Position numbers and translations under genes: made by a program. 64,000 nt of DNA, from positions 52,648,386 through 52,712,385 of the forward strand of contig OX359248.1 of assembly GCA_947179485.1 (NCBI GenBank), in the 5' to 3' direction. The notes under the pieces are model-generated. The model was not told where the DNA came from, made no database searches, and worked only from the letters and a program-made list of their open reading frames with translations. How positions within the stretch are numbered: the stretch's first letter is position 1; each line of letters begins with the position of its first letter. This document shows, in pieces, positions 13,433 through 27,101 of this stretch. This stretch comes from Allacma fusca. Lineage: Eukaryota > Arthropoda > Collembola > Symphypleona > Sminthuridae.

Positions 13433-13612
13433 TAGTAGTAATCCATTGCATACGCAAAGCGCCTTAACTTTTGCCCACGGCAGCTGCTTAATGTCTCCGC
13501 GTCCACATACGTTTTGGTCATGGGTTCATTCCTCACCCATGTCTTCATGCCAACTTTTTCCCCTGCATATCTCGAGGCAGCATAATCTCCAGCATCGGGC
13601 CTTCAATTCCTA

Positions 13613-13786
13613 CAGAGCACCTTCGCTATCAAAGTAAGTCCTAGACCCCAGAAAGCCATCCCTCTTAAAATTCCCTGCTTTCATTTGAAAATAAAACATT
13701 ATTTCATTAAATGGTCATTTGTGCGTGGCAGTTTCTTTTGGAGATAAGAATATTTTAAGGGGGTCCTTCATAGCAAGCGTACACTG
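13613..13786. mobile_element. TA-CAGT MITE copy, well preserved
   Basis: TA flanks both ends. Left CAGAGCACCTTCGCTATCAA; right inward CAGTGTACGCTTGCTATGAA then GGACCCCCTTAAAATATT, the best match to the subterminal family sequence. 174 bp. Confidence 0.82.
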
Positions 13787-14328
13787 TATAGAGGAAATCC
13801 TTCGCGTCTCTGACGCTGTAAAATCCTTCGCTCCAGCTTTCTCAACCTTTTCCCACTGATGACTCTTACGTTCCTTAATGAGTCCTCAAGGCTTTTCTTG
13901 AGTCTTCAACGAGTAATTCTAGCTTTCAAGAAATCCTCTCCCGTAAACTTCTTTTGACTCCCATTGCCCCTCATTTTATCTGCACGTATAATTATGTATA
14001 GCTATAGGAAGTTACATCTACGGGGCTCCGTCAAGGATTTCTTTCCTTCTGACTGCTGTAGTACCTGAAATCCTGACGAACAATTTTTAATAGTCTATTT
14101 GTTTCAATTTTCATTAAAGGTTTGGTGGGCATTTTTGGTGCTAAGTTGTTCGACATTCTAAAGTCAATTTAATTGAACGATTCAGTTGAAATGTTGCTTA
14201 AATAAATAATTGTAATTTCTGTGGCAAAGTCTGTGGTAATGGCTGTTGCAGAATTCATGCAATTCTTTTTGCAAAGTCTGTCGTAATGGTTGTTAAAGAA
14301 CTGATGTAATTATTCTAGTTGCAAAATT

Positions 14329-14520
14329 TGGTTTAATTCTTGTAAAATTTGCTTAAATTCTTGTAAAATTTGCTTAAATTCTTGTAAAATTTGCTTAAAT
14401 TCTTGTAAAATTTGCTTAAATTCTTGTAAAATTTGCTTAAATTCTTGTAAAACTTGCTTAAATTCTTGTAAAATTTGCTTAAATTCTTGTTGCAAAATTT
14501 TCTTAAATTCTTAATGCAAA
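14329..14520. repeat. 21-bp minisatellite
   Basis: About eight units of ATTCTTGTAAAATTTGCTTA plus A, nearly identical, followed by diverged copies. The period of 21 makes an open frame repeating LQEFKQI on the minus strand, an artefact of the repeat. Confidence 0.92.
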
Positions 14521-14850
14521 ATTTGATTAAACCCTTTTTGAAAAAATTGGTTAATTTCTTATGGTAAAATTTATTTAAATGTTTTATAAAAATAATTTGC
14601 AATTTGCACAATTTATCGAATTTTTAATTGCAAAATTTGTCAAATTTATAATTGTAAAACTTGTCGAATTTATAATTGCAAAATTTGTCGAATTTTTAAT
14701 TGCAAAATTTTCAAATTTTTGATTGCAAAATTTGCTGAATTTTTGATTGCAAAATTTGCTGAATTTTTAATGGCTAAATTTTCACAAAATGTTTTTGCAA
14801 ATGTTGTTGAAATTTTGTTTGTAAAATGTCTTGGAAATTTGTTTTTGGCC
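14521..14850. repeat. degenerate TTGCAAAATTTG repeat
   Basis: Irregular units of about 24-29 bp (AATTGCAAAATTTGTCGAAT, then TTTT) continue from the 21-bp array and are probably an older, decayed part of the same expansion. Confidence 0.75.
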
Positions 14851-16039
14851 AATTTAAATAAAAACAGATTTCTTCGTACACGACTGTAAGTCTAACTTTA
14901 TGAGTTGATGCTCAAATCGTTCGGGAATTTCGACCGATTTTGAGAACTAATTTTTATCAAACATTTTTACTGCTTATAGAGAGCCAGGAGGGATAAAAGT
15001 CTATGCTGGGCACCCTGTACATGTTGAAGTTGATATTTGGGTTTAGCCATTACATCCTCCCTGATTTTAATGATAGGCTCATTTGCTTCCACCATATTGA
15101 CAAAACTCCTGCCCGCTCACGTGCTATATGCTTTTAGGAAACTTTTCGGCCATAAAATGTGACAATTATGAAAGTCTATACGTAGGTAGCTTTTCACGCA
15201 TGCAATCCAGTGCCACCCTAAAAACAAGATCAAAAACTTACTCGCATAAAACCATATGGAAGAGGAAGGGAAGCCCCGGAGAAAAAAACAGCATGGAGAA
15301 AGTTAGGGGCGAAATTACTTTCCAAAATTATTATATTCCACATGAACAAAATCCTTACAACATTTTTACATGTAACTTCTCCCTCCACTGTCTCTCCATG
15401 CACTTTCACCGTACAGTCTCCTCTTCAAAATAAGGATCCCCTAATAACAGAACTATGTCTTAGAGAAACAAAATCATTTAGACATATCCCACTTTACAAA
15501 ATATGTTTTTTTCCTCATAAAAGTCTCCTTTCCCCAATTCATCAATTAATAAAAACTACATAAAAGATCCAACTGTCAGGATGGAGACATCATTAAATCA
15601 AGCATTGGAGGTTCACCATGAGAAGAAATTGATTTATGATCCTTGTTTACAATTCTTTAAGGAAAGATACAACATTCAGAATGTAGGCGTCCTGATACAT
15701 TTCACATTTTAAGGGATCCCGAAAAACGCTCAAATTACTCAAATCTGTAAGAAACGAAATAATGTTTTCATCTATTAGAGGATCGTGTGATGAATTCAAA
15801 ATCTTTTGATTAATTCTTAAAAGCAAAAATTGAATTCTATGTAAAACAGTAATTCATTTTCTGACAACAAATCCAAAGTTTTTTGACTACGCTAAACCTC
15901 ATTGAGATGTCACAATGAGTTCAGCATAGCTTGAATATGAGCAGGATTATTATTCGAAAACTTGCTCTATAATAAAGCTGAATTCCACTGAAGCCAAATT
16001 AACAATGAATGCCAATTGTAAATAAACTTTTCGTGTACT

Positions 16040-16058
16040 CGCTCTCTCTCTCTCTCTT
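16040..16058. repeat. (CT)n microsatellite
   Basis: A short uninterrupted CT run. Confidence 0.95.
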
Positions 16059-18893
16059 GTTCTATTTACTACGGTATGATTCCCAGACCATCCATGTAAA
16101 TGAAAATCCATTGCAACGCCAAAAACACTGCTTATGGGAGGAAAGAATTTATAAACGAGAAAAATACCCAGTCCCAGGAGAATTCTTAAAAACATGATTT
16201 TTGTTAGAAAGTAAAAATGAGAGGATTCCTTCTAAAATGTGTCAACATAATCACCTTTGAAAGAACTAGCTCAGCTTTTTTACTTCCTAACATTTTTGCA
16301 AGATAGGAAATTAAAAATGATAAAAAAATAGTTCGTTATACAAAGACTACAATGATTACTCGTATAAGGCGGTGTGTATTAGCCAAAGCCCCTGTGTACA
16401 CTCGTTCTATAGAAGTTACACATAAAAATAAAATTAGATATTTGCTATCTATAATTATATATATGGTTCGTTATAGGAAGAAAGCTGCATTACAAGGGAG
16501 ACCTTTACAACGACGTGTAACAGGGCTAATCTGGATTTGGGAACGAAGACAAAGTTGGGAATTGTGTCCAAGTTTTGAGCCTGCGTCTTTGCATTCTAAT
16601 GAGCCATTATATCGTAATGGGTGTTTGCTTTACATTGACGATGACTCATTGACCTGTGAGAGAAATTGGAATGGAAATAATGATATTGACGGAGGATCTG
16701 ACTGTTGACTTCCCAACAGTCTACAACTCATTAGTGCCCTGACAAGGTCGAGAGAGTGGAAGGATTTTCTCTGAGGATAACTGTTGAGTCAACGCAATTA
16801 ATTTCTCATATCAATCCACTCTCACATATTCCCATTTAATATAATTTCACGGAGTTACATAATAAGTAGATATGTACATGGGCCATTACCTTTACAAGAA
16901 TTTGCTCAGGGGAAGAGCTCAAGCTAACATTGATACTGACAGATGTTCGGAGTCAAGTGAGGAGCTATATCATTTGTATCTCTCTCCATGTATTCGTGCA
17001 TAAACCCGGAGCCACATCGATTAGCACTTTCTGTTCAAAGTGAAAGGGAAAACAAACATTCGCATCGACGGTTAGCAAAGCGAAAGAAGTGCTCTTTCAA
17101 CATTTCCCAATTTCCACTCACTGTCTCTCCATCTCTACCTTTGTAATGAGGTGTGTTCAAGTTTCCATTATATTTGATTATTCAAGTGAGGTCAGGTCAG
17201 TGGAGTCAATATATAATTATTTCTTGTACTGGTCCTTGGAAAGTAGTCACAACTCATTAGGAATCGAATATGTACAAGTTTGGGTCAAATCAAAGTCAAA
17301 TTCAGGTATCTACGGGTCAATCTTATAGAAGTTTGGGTCAAGTCAAGATCATATCCTCTAGCTCTGAAGTATTAAGTGAGAAGAGTAGAAAAATGTGCTA
17401 TAGTGTAGGTATAATGTGGAGGATATCTTTTTACACCAAATTTTATACAGAAAAGAGGGAAAATAGTTCAAACTACTGGCTCATAATAAAATTACAGAAG
17501 CAATGACAAGGATGCAAACAATCAATTTAATAAGACGTAAAAAACCGGATTTTGTGCAACATTTTCCGAGCTTCAAAGGTGAAAGATGTCTTCATCCGTC
17601 CACAATTGCATGAAATTTACTAACCACATCCTATCCTGACGGTACATTGAAACTAGCAAGGGTTCGCACTCCGTCTGTCTGTATATAATTATGTAGAAGT
17701 GTCTCAAAACGCTAAAAAAAGGCTGAAAAAATACTTAATTACATATTCAATCTAAAAGTTTTCAGCATTAAAACTTAGCAATTAACTATATTTAAAAAGC
17801 GAGTGAAGATTTCTTCATGCAGGAAATGCAGCTCATATCTAGTCGCTTAATAAGAAAATATTTGTCAAACCTTGTACTTGCAATTAAAAGCAGGCATCAT
17901 GTAACTACCTATTATGTAATTATACCAATACGTATGTCAAATACAGTATGCATGTTCAAAAACGAGCATATATGTATATGTTTGTTCCAAGACCGGATTT
18001 TTTTGTAAGTTGTGGGTTGGATTTCCGGCTCCCAAACTTTCTCCGGAATTGGAAGGTTCAGAAAGGAGGGAGAATTTTTTTTATTATTTTACTTTCCTTG
18101 AAGAGCTCTTTTGATATAGCGTCTTACAGAATATTTTTTGTTTGTTTTTTTTCTAATTTCCGTACTTTTCACAGTCCAAACAAAAAAGGTCGCTCTTCGC
18201 CCCTTATTTTAATCCTTTAGAATAATAATGCAGTGTACTATATTTATGAACTCATCCCTAAAATAAGGAAGTCTAGATTAGTTTTCACAAATTTTAAAAT
18301 AAAAATTTAATTTATGCAATTATGAATTTTCATTTCCTCTCACAGCAGACTTTAAAATTATCCAGTGGCAATTGATACAATGGCATTCTCGATCATAGTA
18401 ATTTGTAATGAATAAAATTCTGATTACATGAAACACTCTTTACAACAAATCCGCTTGCAAGATTTTTCAAATTACATATGTACTGAAGCAATACAACTGT
18501 GAATGACTGAGGGGTGCTGTTGCTGGAAGAAGTGACTTTAATTTTTTCCTAGCGCCTCCAGCTTTAAATTTTGATAGAGTTTTTAGCGGAAGCCGGCTTT
18601 CGGCTTGCTTCTATATACAATATAGATCTGATGAAATTTTATTACGAAGGAAAGGCATGAAAAAATAAGGGGTAGGAGCGTCGTAAGACTGGGACAGGAT
18701 TTGGTCCGAATTTGGACGGTTATGCATTTGAGTGGGAAGGAAGAAAAGAAGGAGGGATTGATTTACTTTAAATCCCCTCAGGCTTAAAGCATGTCAACGG
18801 AAGGAAAACAGAACTCAAATCCAAGCCTCATACCTCAGGCAAGACCAAGGCAATATACACATAGTTTCCTCTTTGAATGCTCTCCACAAGTTA

Positions 18894-18930
18894 TAGTGTA
18901 CTCATGTTATAAAGGACCTCGTAGACATTG
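18894..18930. mobile_element. solo MITE end
   Basis: TAGTGTACTCATGTTATAAA then GGACCTCG, after TA. A weak partner may lie near 19180. Confidence 0.45.
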
Positions 18931-19455
18931 ACGTTGTAAACTTCCCAAGAAAATCACAAGGAACACATTAAGATTGACTATGCGTTTTGGTGCGAATATG
19001 CTCATAACCCAAGTGGAATTGTTGGGACGTTAAACAGCGGAAAATAAGAACACACAACCTGGACGCATGATACTTACCATGTTGAATTTCTCAAACCAAC
19101 AATTATCAATTCACAACATCCGTCTATTCCTACGAGAAATGCAAGGGTATAAATACAGGATTTTCATTATAGGGAACACAACTCAGAATTCTGAAACTAT
19201 TTATTATTTCCCACTCATTGGTATAGGTAAAAACGTTCCCCGTCAAAACAAGGACTATATAATATCCCTATATTCAAAAACCCCAAACTACTCGTTTAGC
19301 TTCTCGTTGGAGTGCTGGGAATAATTATACATGAATTGATAATTGTGGGTTTGTCAGCTTAAACATGTTAAATATAATGAGTCCGGGTCACGTGTTCCAG
19401 GTTTTGGTCATCCAGCTCTTCAACATCGAGACCTTGTAAAAGCATTGCCTCTATA

Positions 19456-19591
19456 TAGTGTACTATCCGTGTGGTTACGAATTGGACCCCGGTATTGTAG
19501 GACGTTAAGTTTGATCCTGACATGAGCATGCCAGAATTACGAGACAATTTGGCTCCTATTAGAGATGTTGTTATAAGGAGGATGCACTTTG
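19456..19591. mobile_element. TA-CAGT MITE copy, short
   Basis: Left TAGTGTACTATCCGTGTGGT then TACGAATTGGACCCC; right inward AAAGTGCATCCTCCTTATAA. Both sides carry TA. The interior is shortened. Confidence 0.52.
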
Positions 19592-20204
19592 TATGGCGGA
19601 ACGCTTATAATCTGAGGAGAAAAATTAGGAGAAGAAAATTTGTGATAAATAAGTTGGCAAATTTTGTGGATGTTCAATATTAAATATAGTAATTATTATA
19701 TTTGTAAAAATGGGGAAGCATTTTGATTGGTTTAAAAATATTTGGAAAACATCTTGAAATTTGATGTGACAAAGGGGTCCTTTACAAGGATGCCGTACCT
19801 TAGTAGAGGTTGCAGGAAGTAAGTTGCAGGAGCTTTAGTGCATGAGGAAAGAAAGTAATTGACTTGGTGAGGACGGTTGTATGAATCCCTTGTTATTCTT
19901 ACGGGAGTACCCAAAGCTTTGGGTCAATACCTCATCCATCCTTATTAGTGGGAGATCTTTGGAGCAGGAGGGTTGAGATGAAACGAAGAAGGGGATATGC
20001 AGTCTTCATATCAGAGATTATTTTTCTCATGCGTCTTTGAGGGCAAGTAAATGCGTTCAATCAAAACAATAAACTTCACAGAGCTTCGGTGGTTTCAGGA
20101 AATGTTAAAATATTGGCCGTTGCAAATGAGACCTTTGGAACTAAACTTAAATCTCATTTACTTTCGGACGTTAAATTGTAATACAGTAAACCTAAATTTG
20201 ACTT

Positions 20205-20360
20205 GAGCATAAACTTGGATTGAACTTAAACTTGGATTGAACTTAAACTTGGATTGAACTTAAACTTGGATTGAATATAAACTTGGATTGAACTTGAACT
20301 TGGATTGAACTTGAACTTGGATTGACCTTAAACTTGAATTAAACTTAAACTTACATAAAA
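20205..20360. repeat. 17-bp minisatellite
   Basis: About eight copies of AACTTAAACTTGGATTG, with a few AACTTGAACTTGGATTG variants. Looser TTGAAC/TTGACC-rich sequence continues to about 20590. Confidence 0.9.
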
Positions 20361-21168
20361 CTTAACTTAAATAATGACAGGAGTGCTTACTTGGCTTCAA
20401 TGTGAACTTGGTTACATCTAATTCTTGCATGAATACAAGTTTACTTGAACTTGACGTGGAGTTGACTTTGAATTTACTGAAGACAAAAACCACCAAGTAA
20501 TTTGAACATATTTTGACATTTTCTTGGTTTTGAAAATTTAACTTGAACCTCCAGTACCAAATAGTTTTATTTACTTTGACACGCATTTGACCTCAGTTTG
20601 ATCATACCCTGACTAAAAAATCATATATTTTTAACCTTTTATGCCACATGTTTAAATATTGTTAATTTTACCTGTCCGTGACATTTAAAATATCTTAATT
20701 TGACAATTTACATTTCTCTACTTCACCCGTGCTTGACATGTTAAACTTCCCTGAACCTGTTACTTGCTAACTGCAATTACCTGATATTTTGATTACCTCC
20801 AACTTTCATAAACTGATCACTAATTAACATTTTAAAGCCTCATTATTTGACCATTAGATACTTACCTCAAAAATAAAATTCTTAAATTCGCAAAAAAAAA
20901 ACAAAGATCTTCCATGGCCTTTTGAAATTTCCATCTGTTTTGATTACAACGAGACTTGAGTCTGGTCTTATTTGACCTGAACCTGAACGCAGCCCCGCAA
21001 GTCATCCCCAGCAAAAATAAATCTCCATTAGTTCCGACGTCTGCCAAAATATGAAAGCGAAAGTACACGTCTCACACATTCCAATCACGTGTGTACAGAG
21101 AATCATGAAGAAATTAAAGCCTTCATAGTCTGGTGCCAGGGTCTCTAATGCTTTTCATTTACCATGTA

Positions 21169-21484
21169 CAGTCCTCCATAGCTATAGTCAAAGACCCCCC
21201 TTTAACAGCCTTTTCTCTACAAGGTCCAAAATATTTCAACATCCTCCTTGTTCCCTCAATGCTATTTTGTCTCCCTCTAAATACCCTGCGCATAGGATTC
21301 ATATTTACTCCTTTCCGGGTCGCTCTTATAAAACAGTTTACAATATTCACATAAGGTAGTTATTTGATATCGCTCCTCTCATACCAAAAAAACTAGTTTT
21401 GTCGTAAATAGGACCGTGTTCAAATATCTTCTCCTCTACCTAACACATCCTGTAAAAGAGGTCTCTTATAAGGAGAGTACACTG
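21169..21484. mobile_element. TA-CAGT MITE copy, long (about 316 bp)
   Basis: Left end CAGTCCTCCATAGCTATAGT then CAAAGACCCCCC; right inward CAGTGTACTCTCCTTATAAG then AGACCTCTTTTACAGG. It belongs to a size class near 315 bp, perhaps a longer subfamily or two overlapping copies. Confidence 0.65.
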
Positions 21485-21653
21485 CATTAACTCTTGTTAT
21501 CAAAATATAAATCCCGGAAAAATGCAAGTCCTTAAAGCTCTATTAAATTTACTTACAAAATGCCTAAGGATAGTTACAATTTGAGACGGGAAAATAGAAT
21601 CCTCTGCTTCCTCAGGCTAAGGACCAAAATTACAGTGATTTTGATTACAACTT

Positions 21654-21664
21654 CCCCCCCCCCC
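21654..21664. repeat. C homopolymer
   Basis: Eleven consecutive C residues, unusual in this AT-rich context. Confidence 0.95.
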
Positions 21665-21848
21665 ATAACGAAACAAATTAGATCCAAAGCACGCTTTTGT
21701 AATTACCGGGAAGATAACACACGCGTCAAATGATTTTACTCCCATACAAAAAAAAAGCATAATTATTGTAAAGTTTTTTTTTAAATAATAAGAATAAGAA
21801 TCCCCGTAAAACACCAGCCATGCATTTAAAACTGCAAATACAGATGTA

Positions 21849-22284
21849 CAGTTCCTATAAAATACTTGAAAAGAGCATTTCCTGTCCTTGGGTTACAAGA
21901 GTGAAGGAAATTGTCCTTCACGCTCAAGTCTAATTTTGATCCTTACAATAAAATGAAGCCATGGTACATGTAAAAACTTCAGGCTATTACATAGCCGCAT
22001 CTGCATAAACTTACAGATATTGTACCTTATTGGGCCTTATTGTTGAAAGGAGCTGTAAACGGGAATGACTTCCTCCAACGTTCCTTTTTGGGACATAGAA
22101 AATTGGCCTACATACGTAATTATCCAGAGGAATCTCTCCATGGGAGTACATATGTATCTATATGTACATATACCTCTTGTCAAGAGTAAAAAGTGCTCAG
22201 AAAAAAATTGTTATAATAATATTTCCCCAATAGCTCCCAATACACAGGATTTGGATAACAACCCTGCATAACGAGAATACACTG
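21849..22284. mobile_element. possible TA-CAGT MITE copy, long
   Basis: Left CAGTTCCTATAAAATAC after TA; right inward CAGTGTATTCTCGTTATGCA. The ends pair, but at about 436 bp this could be two solo ends. Confidence 0.42.
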
Positions 22285-22905
22285 TTTACAAGCGAAAAGG
22301 ATCCGCTCAATGCTCGTTTACACAGGAAAACTTGTATTGATTTCGCAATTTTTTTATCCGGATCTTCCGGACTTCGGCAGAGCTCCAGATAACAAGACAA
22401 GGGGGAAGAGCGCGTGGGAGTCGAAGGAAAACTTCCTGTACGTATTTTTTATAACAGTTCCCCTGCAAAAATAATTCTGAGAAACAGGCATATATGCTTT
22501 AATGCGTAACAGAAAATGTTTCATTAAAAAAGTTTTTCTTGATAAATACCTGCCCTTTTTACTTGTATCAAGAGGGAAAAAATTACTAGTTTAGCCCTAA
22601 TGCTTGAATTTTAGAATATTTTAGAAAACGAGACTAGAGTGGTTTTAAAATGCCCTCAATTATTTGGGAAGTTACGGCGCAGAAGATGGGAGTGAGAAGG
22701 TGAGCCTTGGGTAAGAGTTGTTGCTTCGATAAATCAAGGGAAGACTTTCGGAGAAATTGAGACGCTCGTACGTATACATCATGCGTGTGTTGACACGGGC
22801 ATAGAGAACCTGACGCTGTAAATCTTATAATTGATCACACTTGTCTCCCAGTTTAATGAAACTGTCCAATTGTCACAATTCCCGGAGGCTGCAGTTATAG
22901 TTGTA

Positions 22906-23062
22906 CAGTGCGCTCTCATTATAGCGGATGTCTTCTTTAAGTATTTTCCTCGAAAGGTGGAAATAGCACACATGCGTTGGTCCGAAGATAAAACAATGCC
23001 CTTACAAAAACATCTACAGAAGACTCTCAATCCAAAGTAAACCCTTACCAGAGCATGAGTGC
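22906..23062. mobile_element. TA-CAGT MITE copy
   Basis: The left end CAGTGCGCTCTCATTATAGC with TA is excellent. The right end is diverged (inward GCACTCATGCTCTGGTAAGG) and also followed by TA. 157 bp. Confidence 0.6.
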
Positions 23063-23069
23063 TACGTGT

Positions 23070-26000
23070 GTATCAAAATATGCTTAGCCGCTAGTTCATT
23101 TGACTTTTTATTGAAAACTGCATCTCTTCTTATGCTTTTAGGGATGAGGCTCTCAAAATTACTTCATTCTGCCTTTAAGCAAAAAGTCATTAGTTTCGAA
23201 AATTTCACTGGAACACTTCACCTCTTATACGAAGAAATTATTGGTGAAGGGTCGTCGTCGTCATAGCTGGGCCTTTATTATGTGATCGATCCTTATGTAA
23301 ATGGGCTGGACTGTATATTTTGTATTAGGCCGTTCCTGGATGGAAGAATTGTTTCTGGGGTTTATATGAACTTGGTGATAAAACATTAGAGCAAAATTAG
23401 CTGGAGTGTGGAAGGAAGGCAGAAATAATTATACAGTACACTCGGCTCTCGATAAACATATGTGGTCGGATGTGAGTGTTAATGTGGCATCTGGGTGAAA
23501 GTGACATTTCTGGGGGGTCGTGATATTGAGTGTCGAAGACACGGGAAAAGTTGGAAAGGAAAGCCTTCAGCTCCTCCACAACCTTTTCAACCAAAACAAG
23601 CTTAGAAAACTTTTCACAACTTTCCTCTGTTTTCTTACCTCGTATTATTTCCAACCAGTGGGTTTACGGCTATGTATATCCCATATATGTACATATTTAC
23701 GGTGGAAATTGTAAAAGAAGACCTTCGGGTGGCCTATAATTTCCCAAACCCTACTCCTCTGTTTTTTGTAAAAATCTCCAATTTTTTCCAGGGATAACTT
23801 TTATGCCCAAAATGAATATACGGAAGAGCGTGGATTTTTATTGATCGGTTTTGGGGTCTTCTTAAATAAAATGGCTTTGAAATTTTGGTGCTCTTAGAAA
23901 ATGATTTGTTAGCTTGGGGTTAAATTATTATTGCACTGTAAGTTTTAGTTATCATTTCCGTGAGGTCAAGTTCAGGTCAAGGAGAAAATTATGGGAAATG
24001 CGTTAACGTTCGATGAAACTATGTAATTTGTTTTCAAAAGTTGTTTTGAGGGGACAAAATGAGGGTCAATTAATATTCAATTAAATTAAGTGCATGCTCA
24101 GGTTGGGGTCAAAGTTTAATTAAAGTGTAGTTAAAAGATGAAATGAAGTGTAAATTTAAATTGAAGTATGTAGAGCTCTGAGTAAGATCTAACTTCATAT
24201 AAACGAATTTCTATTTAGGATAATGTTAAATTCCTGTGTAAGCAGAGCCCAAGTTCAAGTGTAAAAATATTTTTCATTTGCCAGGAAGTAGCGTGTACTC
24301 GACGTTGAAAGTTGTTGGCTGAAGGTGAAGTTGACGAATCCTGAAAGTTTCTGTATGGAGCGACAAGTACGTCTAAAAAACAAGTTGAAAGTTGTGAAAA
24401 ACCAGTCCCGAGACGTCAATTCCGAGGAAAGCAAGTTTTATTTTTTGTTGCACTTCCCTCGTACCTAATTTTTTGTACGCAGAAACAAATTAGCCACTTT
24501 CTTCCAAACATTTTTGTTTACAACCCTTCCTCTTTCACGTTCAAGTATTTCCTCGTTTTTTATATTCATTTGGTAATTTATCCTTCATAGTAAAATGGGT
24601 CAAGTGCAATTTGTCTTAAACGCAAAATGAGCCACATACAATTTGAATTAAAAGAGAAATGGGTCAAGTTAAATTTTTACTAAAAGCAAAATGGGTCAAT
24701 TTTAATTTGTATTAAAAGCAAAATAAGCCAAATATAAATTATCTTAAAATTAAAAAGGGTTAGTTGTAATTATCCCAAAATCAAAATGTACTATTTGAAT
24801 TTTTGGCTAACATTGTTACTTCATTTTGACTTTAAATATTATTTTCATGATTTTCCCTGTCAGCGGAGTTGCATTTAGTACATCTGGCCTCCTCACGAGC
24901 GATATGAAGTAAATATAATTTTAAATAAATAAATAAAATGTAGAATAAAAATCAGTGCGCCTCAGAACAATTTGGTTTGATCGAGATTTGCCAGCCGACG
25001 ATGGGTATGACTGTTTTTGAATACTTATGAAATTGTGGAATAAATAATTGGAGGAATTGACAAAGATAGGAAAATCTAGTCAACAGCAACTTTTGTTATT
25101 TGATTAAACGTAATCGTACACATGTCAATAGTTTTCATTACATTACATGAGTTTGAGTAAGTTTATGTTTTTACATAGTATGTACATACATATATATATG
25201 TATATGTGGTGAAAGTTACGTCTATCCCTTCTCCCAACCCCCCTCCTTTTTTCATCTTTACAGACTAATGACGGCTTCCTCGCTTCCCTCCAACAGGTTC
25301 CATATGTATATTATGTATAGTAAATGTACACGCTAAATACACACGAGTACCTCCACAAATTAATAATATTGATTAGTCTAAATTTAATTAACACTTTTTA
25401 CAAATTATTTAGAATTTACACGTTTCCAAAATCAGAGTCAAATCTAACGCCCCAGTTACATTCATTTATTCACAATATGTACAGAGTCACATTGACGAGG
25501 AGCCTTATGTAATATAAGTCTATTTTATTCAATATCCAATATTAGTATGTAATTGTATAATTAATTACCTTATTTTACAATTATTCCATAATACAGTCTA
25601 TACGTTGGCTTTTCCCAAAATCTTTACATTTTTATTTTATTTTATCCCTATGCTCACAAAATCCTAGAAATCTGCTTATTCTTTCTACTAATTATATCTA
25701 ATTCCGTAGGCTAAGAAGCAAGGCAAAGGGGGACTTGGAACTTCAATGCAGAAATGTGTGATTTTAGGACTGGTAAGACGTGGAGGGGAACGAATAATTA
25801 CGGATTTTTGATGCAGAAACTCTTGCGTTTCCAAATTATTTTTAAGCATTTATGTCCTGCATCTGAGGTGTTTTTTGATTTCTTGTTTTGCATTTTTTGT
25901 AAATGTCTCGTTTTGGAATAATTTTTTGAGAACGTGAATATGTTGTGGTTTGCATGGGATCAATGTGAAGAATATATTGTGTACTGGATGTCCATAGGGA

Positions 26001-26400
26001 TAAGAATGCCTGACCCATTTTGCATTCTAACAATTAATTTTTTTTTCGTTCTGCCACCCCAAAAGCCTCAAAGACACGCAATTCCTAACTGAGGAGTTCC
26101 AGTGTCTCCACTCGGTTTTGCTTCTTAGCCAACCTCGTTTTAATGGTATGGAATGCGTGGGAATTGACATGTTATTAATTACAACGGCTTATAATACATT
26201 CTTAAATATGTGAGCTTATGCATTAGTAATGTAAAGTATATGTTTGTAATGGACACATAGAGGAGAAAGTATCTCCCTTTCTTAGCATTGTCGTACATAC
26301 ATAAATATGTATCTATATATGTATGTATGTACGTGCACTCAAGTCTTTGGGAGGTACTACCGGGTGTTGGCGTACTTGGATTTATTATGTATACACACAT
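23070..26400. other. no gene recognised
   Basis: Apart from the GGTCAA-rich part (23.96-24.8 kb), this holds AT-rich sequence and ATGTATAC-type runs near 25190 and 26300. A lone left-type MITE end (CAGTACACTCGGCTCTCGAT) lies near 23435. Confidence 0.55.
24590..24800. repeat. degenerate repeat of about 33 bp with GGGTCAA
   Basis: Five or six diverged units of the form AAAATGGGTCAAGTGCAATT then TGTCTTAAAAGCA. Looser GGTCAA-rich sequence precedes it from about 23960. Confidence 0.65.
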
Positions 26401-26431
26401 TATTATGTAATTACGCGACTGCCTCTGTGTA

Positions 26432-26626
26432 CAGTGTACTGTCTCTATGAGAGCACCCCTCAAAATATCACATTGTGTTTAGGACGCTCTTTTCGAGGGA
26501 AAAGAATTGTCATGTCGTTTGTCAGATTATATTGTGACAAAATTAAGATTGGGGAAAGTTTTAAATATTTGTCTGTCTTTGGAGAAAGTGATACTTTGAG
26601 GGGGCCTTCATAGCGATAGTGGACTG
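26432..26626. mobile_element. TA-CAGT MITE, best-preserved copy (family reference)
   Basis: Both ends are flanked by TA and begin CAGT. The first 45 bases of each end, read inward, align closely: the left carries CTGTCTCTATGAGAGC and CACCCCTCAAAATATCACA, the right carries CTATCGCTATGAAGGC and CCCCTCAAAGTATCACT. Length is 195 bp with no coding capacity. The family end is close to CAGTGNACTCTCGNTATAA followed by GGRACCCCCTCAAAATNTC. A TA target site and terminal CAGT are typical of Tc1/mariner and pogo/Tigger elements, so this is probably a non-autonomous derivative of that superfamily. No transposase is present in the window. Confidence 0.9.
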
Positions 26627-27101
26627 TACATGGACTTGTTTCCCAGACCGGAAGGGAAAGTGACAGCTTAATTTTATCTCCATGTATCAGCTCCATGGGG
26701 ACTGACTTCCATGACAAATTACTTTTGTAATGGGCTTAAACGTCTTGAGAGATACATATGCTATTGGGTGGATGTACGTCCATGCTGAGTATACAGGAGA
26801 TATTAGAAAATACACTTTTTTGTCACTGACTCTGTGTTGCTCACAGCTGTGCTTTTTTCCTATTTATGATAATTATTTTTCTTTCGCTAAGGTCACACAC
26901 ACACTCTCACTCAATTATTATCTTGTTCCTTCCCTCTTCGCATGGCACAGCTGGAGATGTGGCTTTCGTCGCAATTCTAATCTCCCAAATCAATTCCCAC
27001 TTGACGGTAGTGCTCTTCTTTTCCTGCAGATTTCCATTTTGTAATAACAACAGTGAAAAAATACGGAATATGATAAAGAATGCCGTTGAGGGCAAGGGGA
27101 C

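Larger units (their letters stand above)
14851..20204. other. no gene recognised
   Basis: Intergenic sequence with MITE ends at 18894 and 19456 and a short GGTCAA-rich patch near 17180-17350. A 118-codon plus-strand frame at 16352-16708 includes MITE-like words (GGTTCGTTATAGGAAG) and has no known domain. Confidence 0.55.

Noticed and set aside
13446-13637. 63-codon plus-strand frame just before a MITE
   Set aside because: Its end runs into the MITE at 13613 and it shows no family resemblance.
16352-16708. 118-codon open frame, plus strand
   Set aside because: Contains MITE-end-like words and no known domain.
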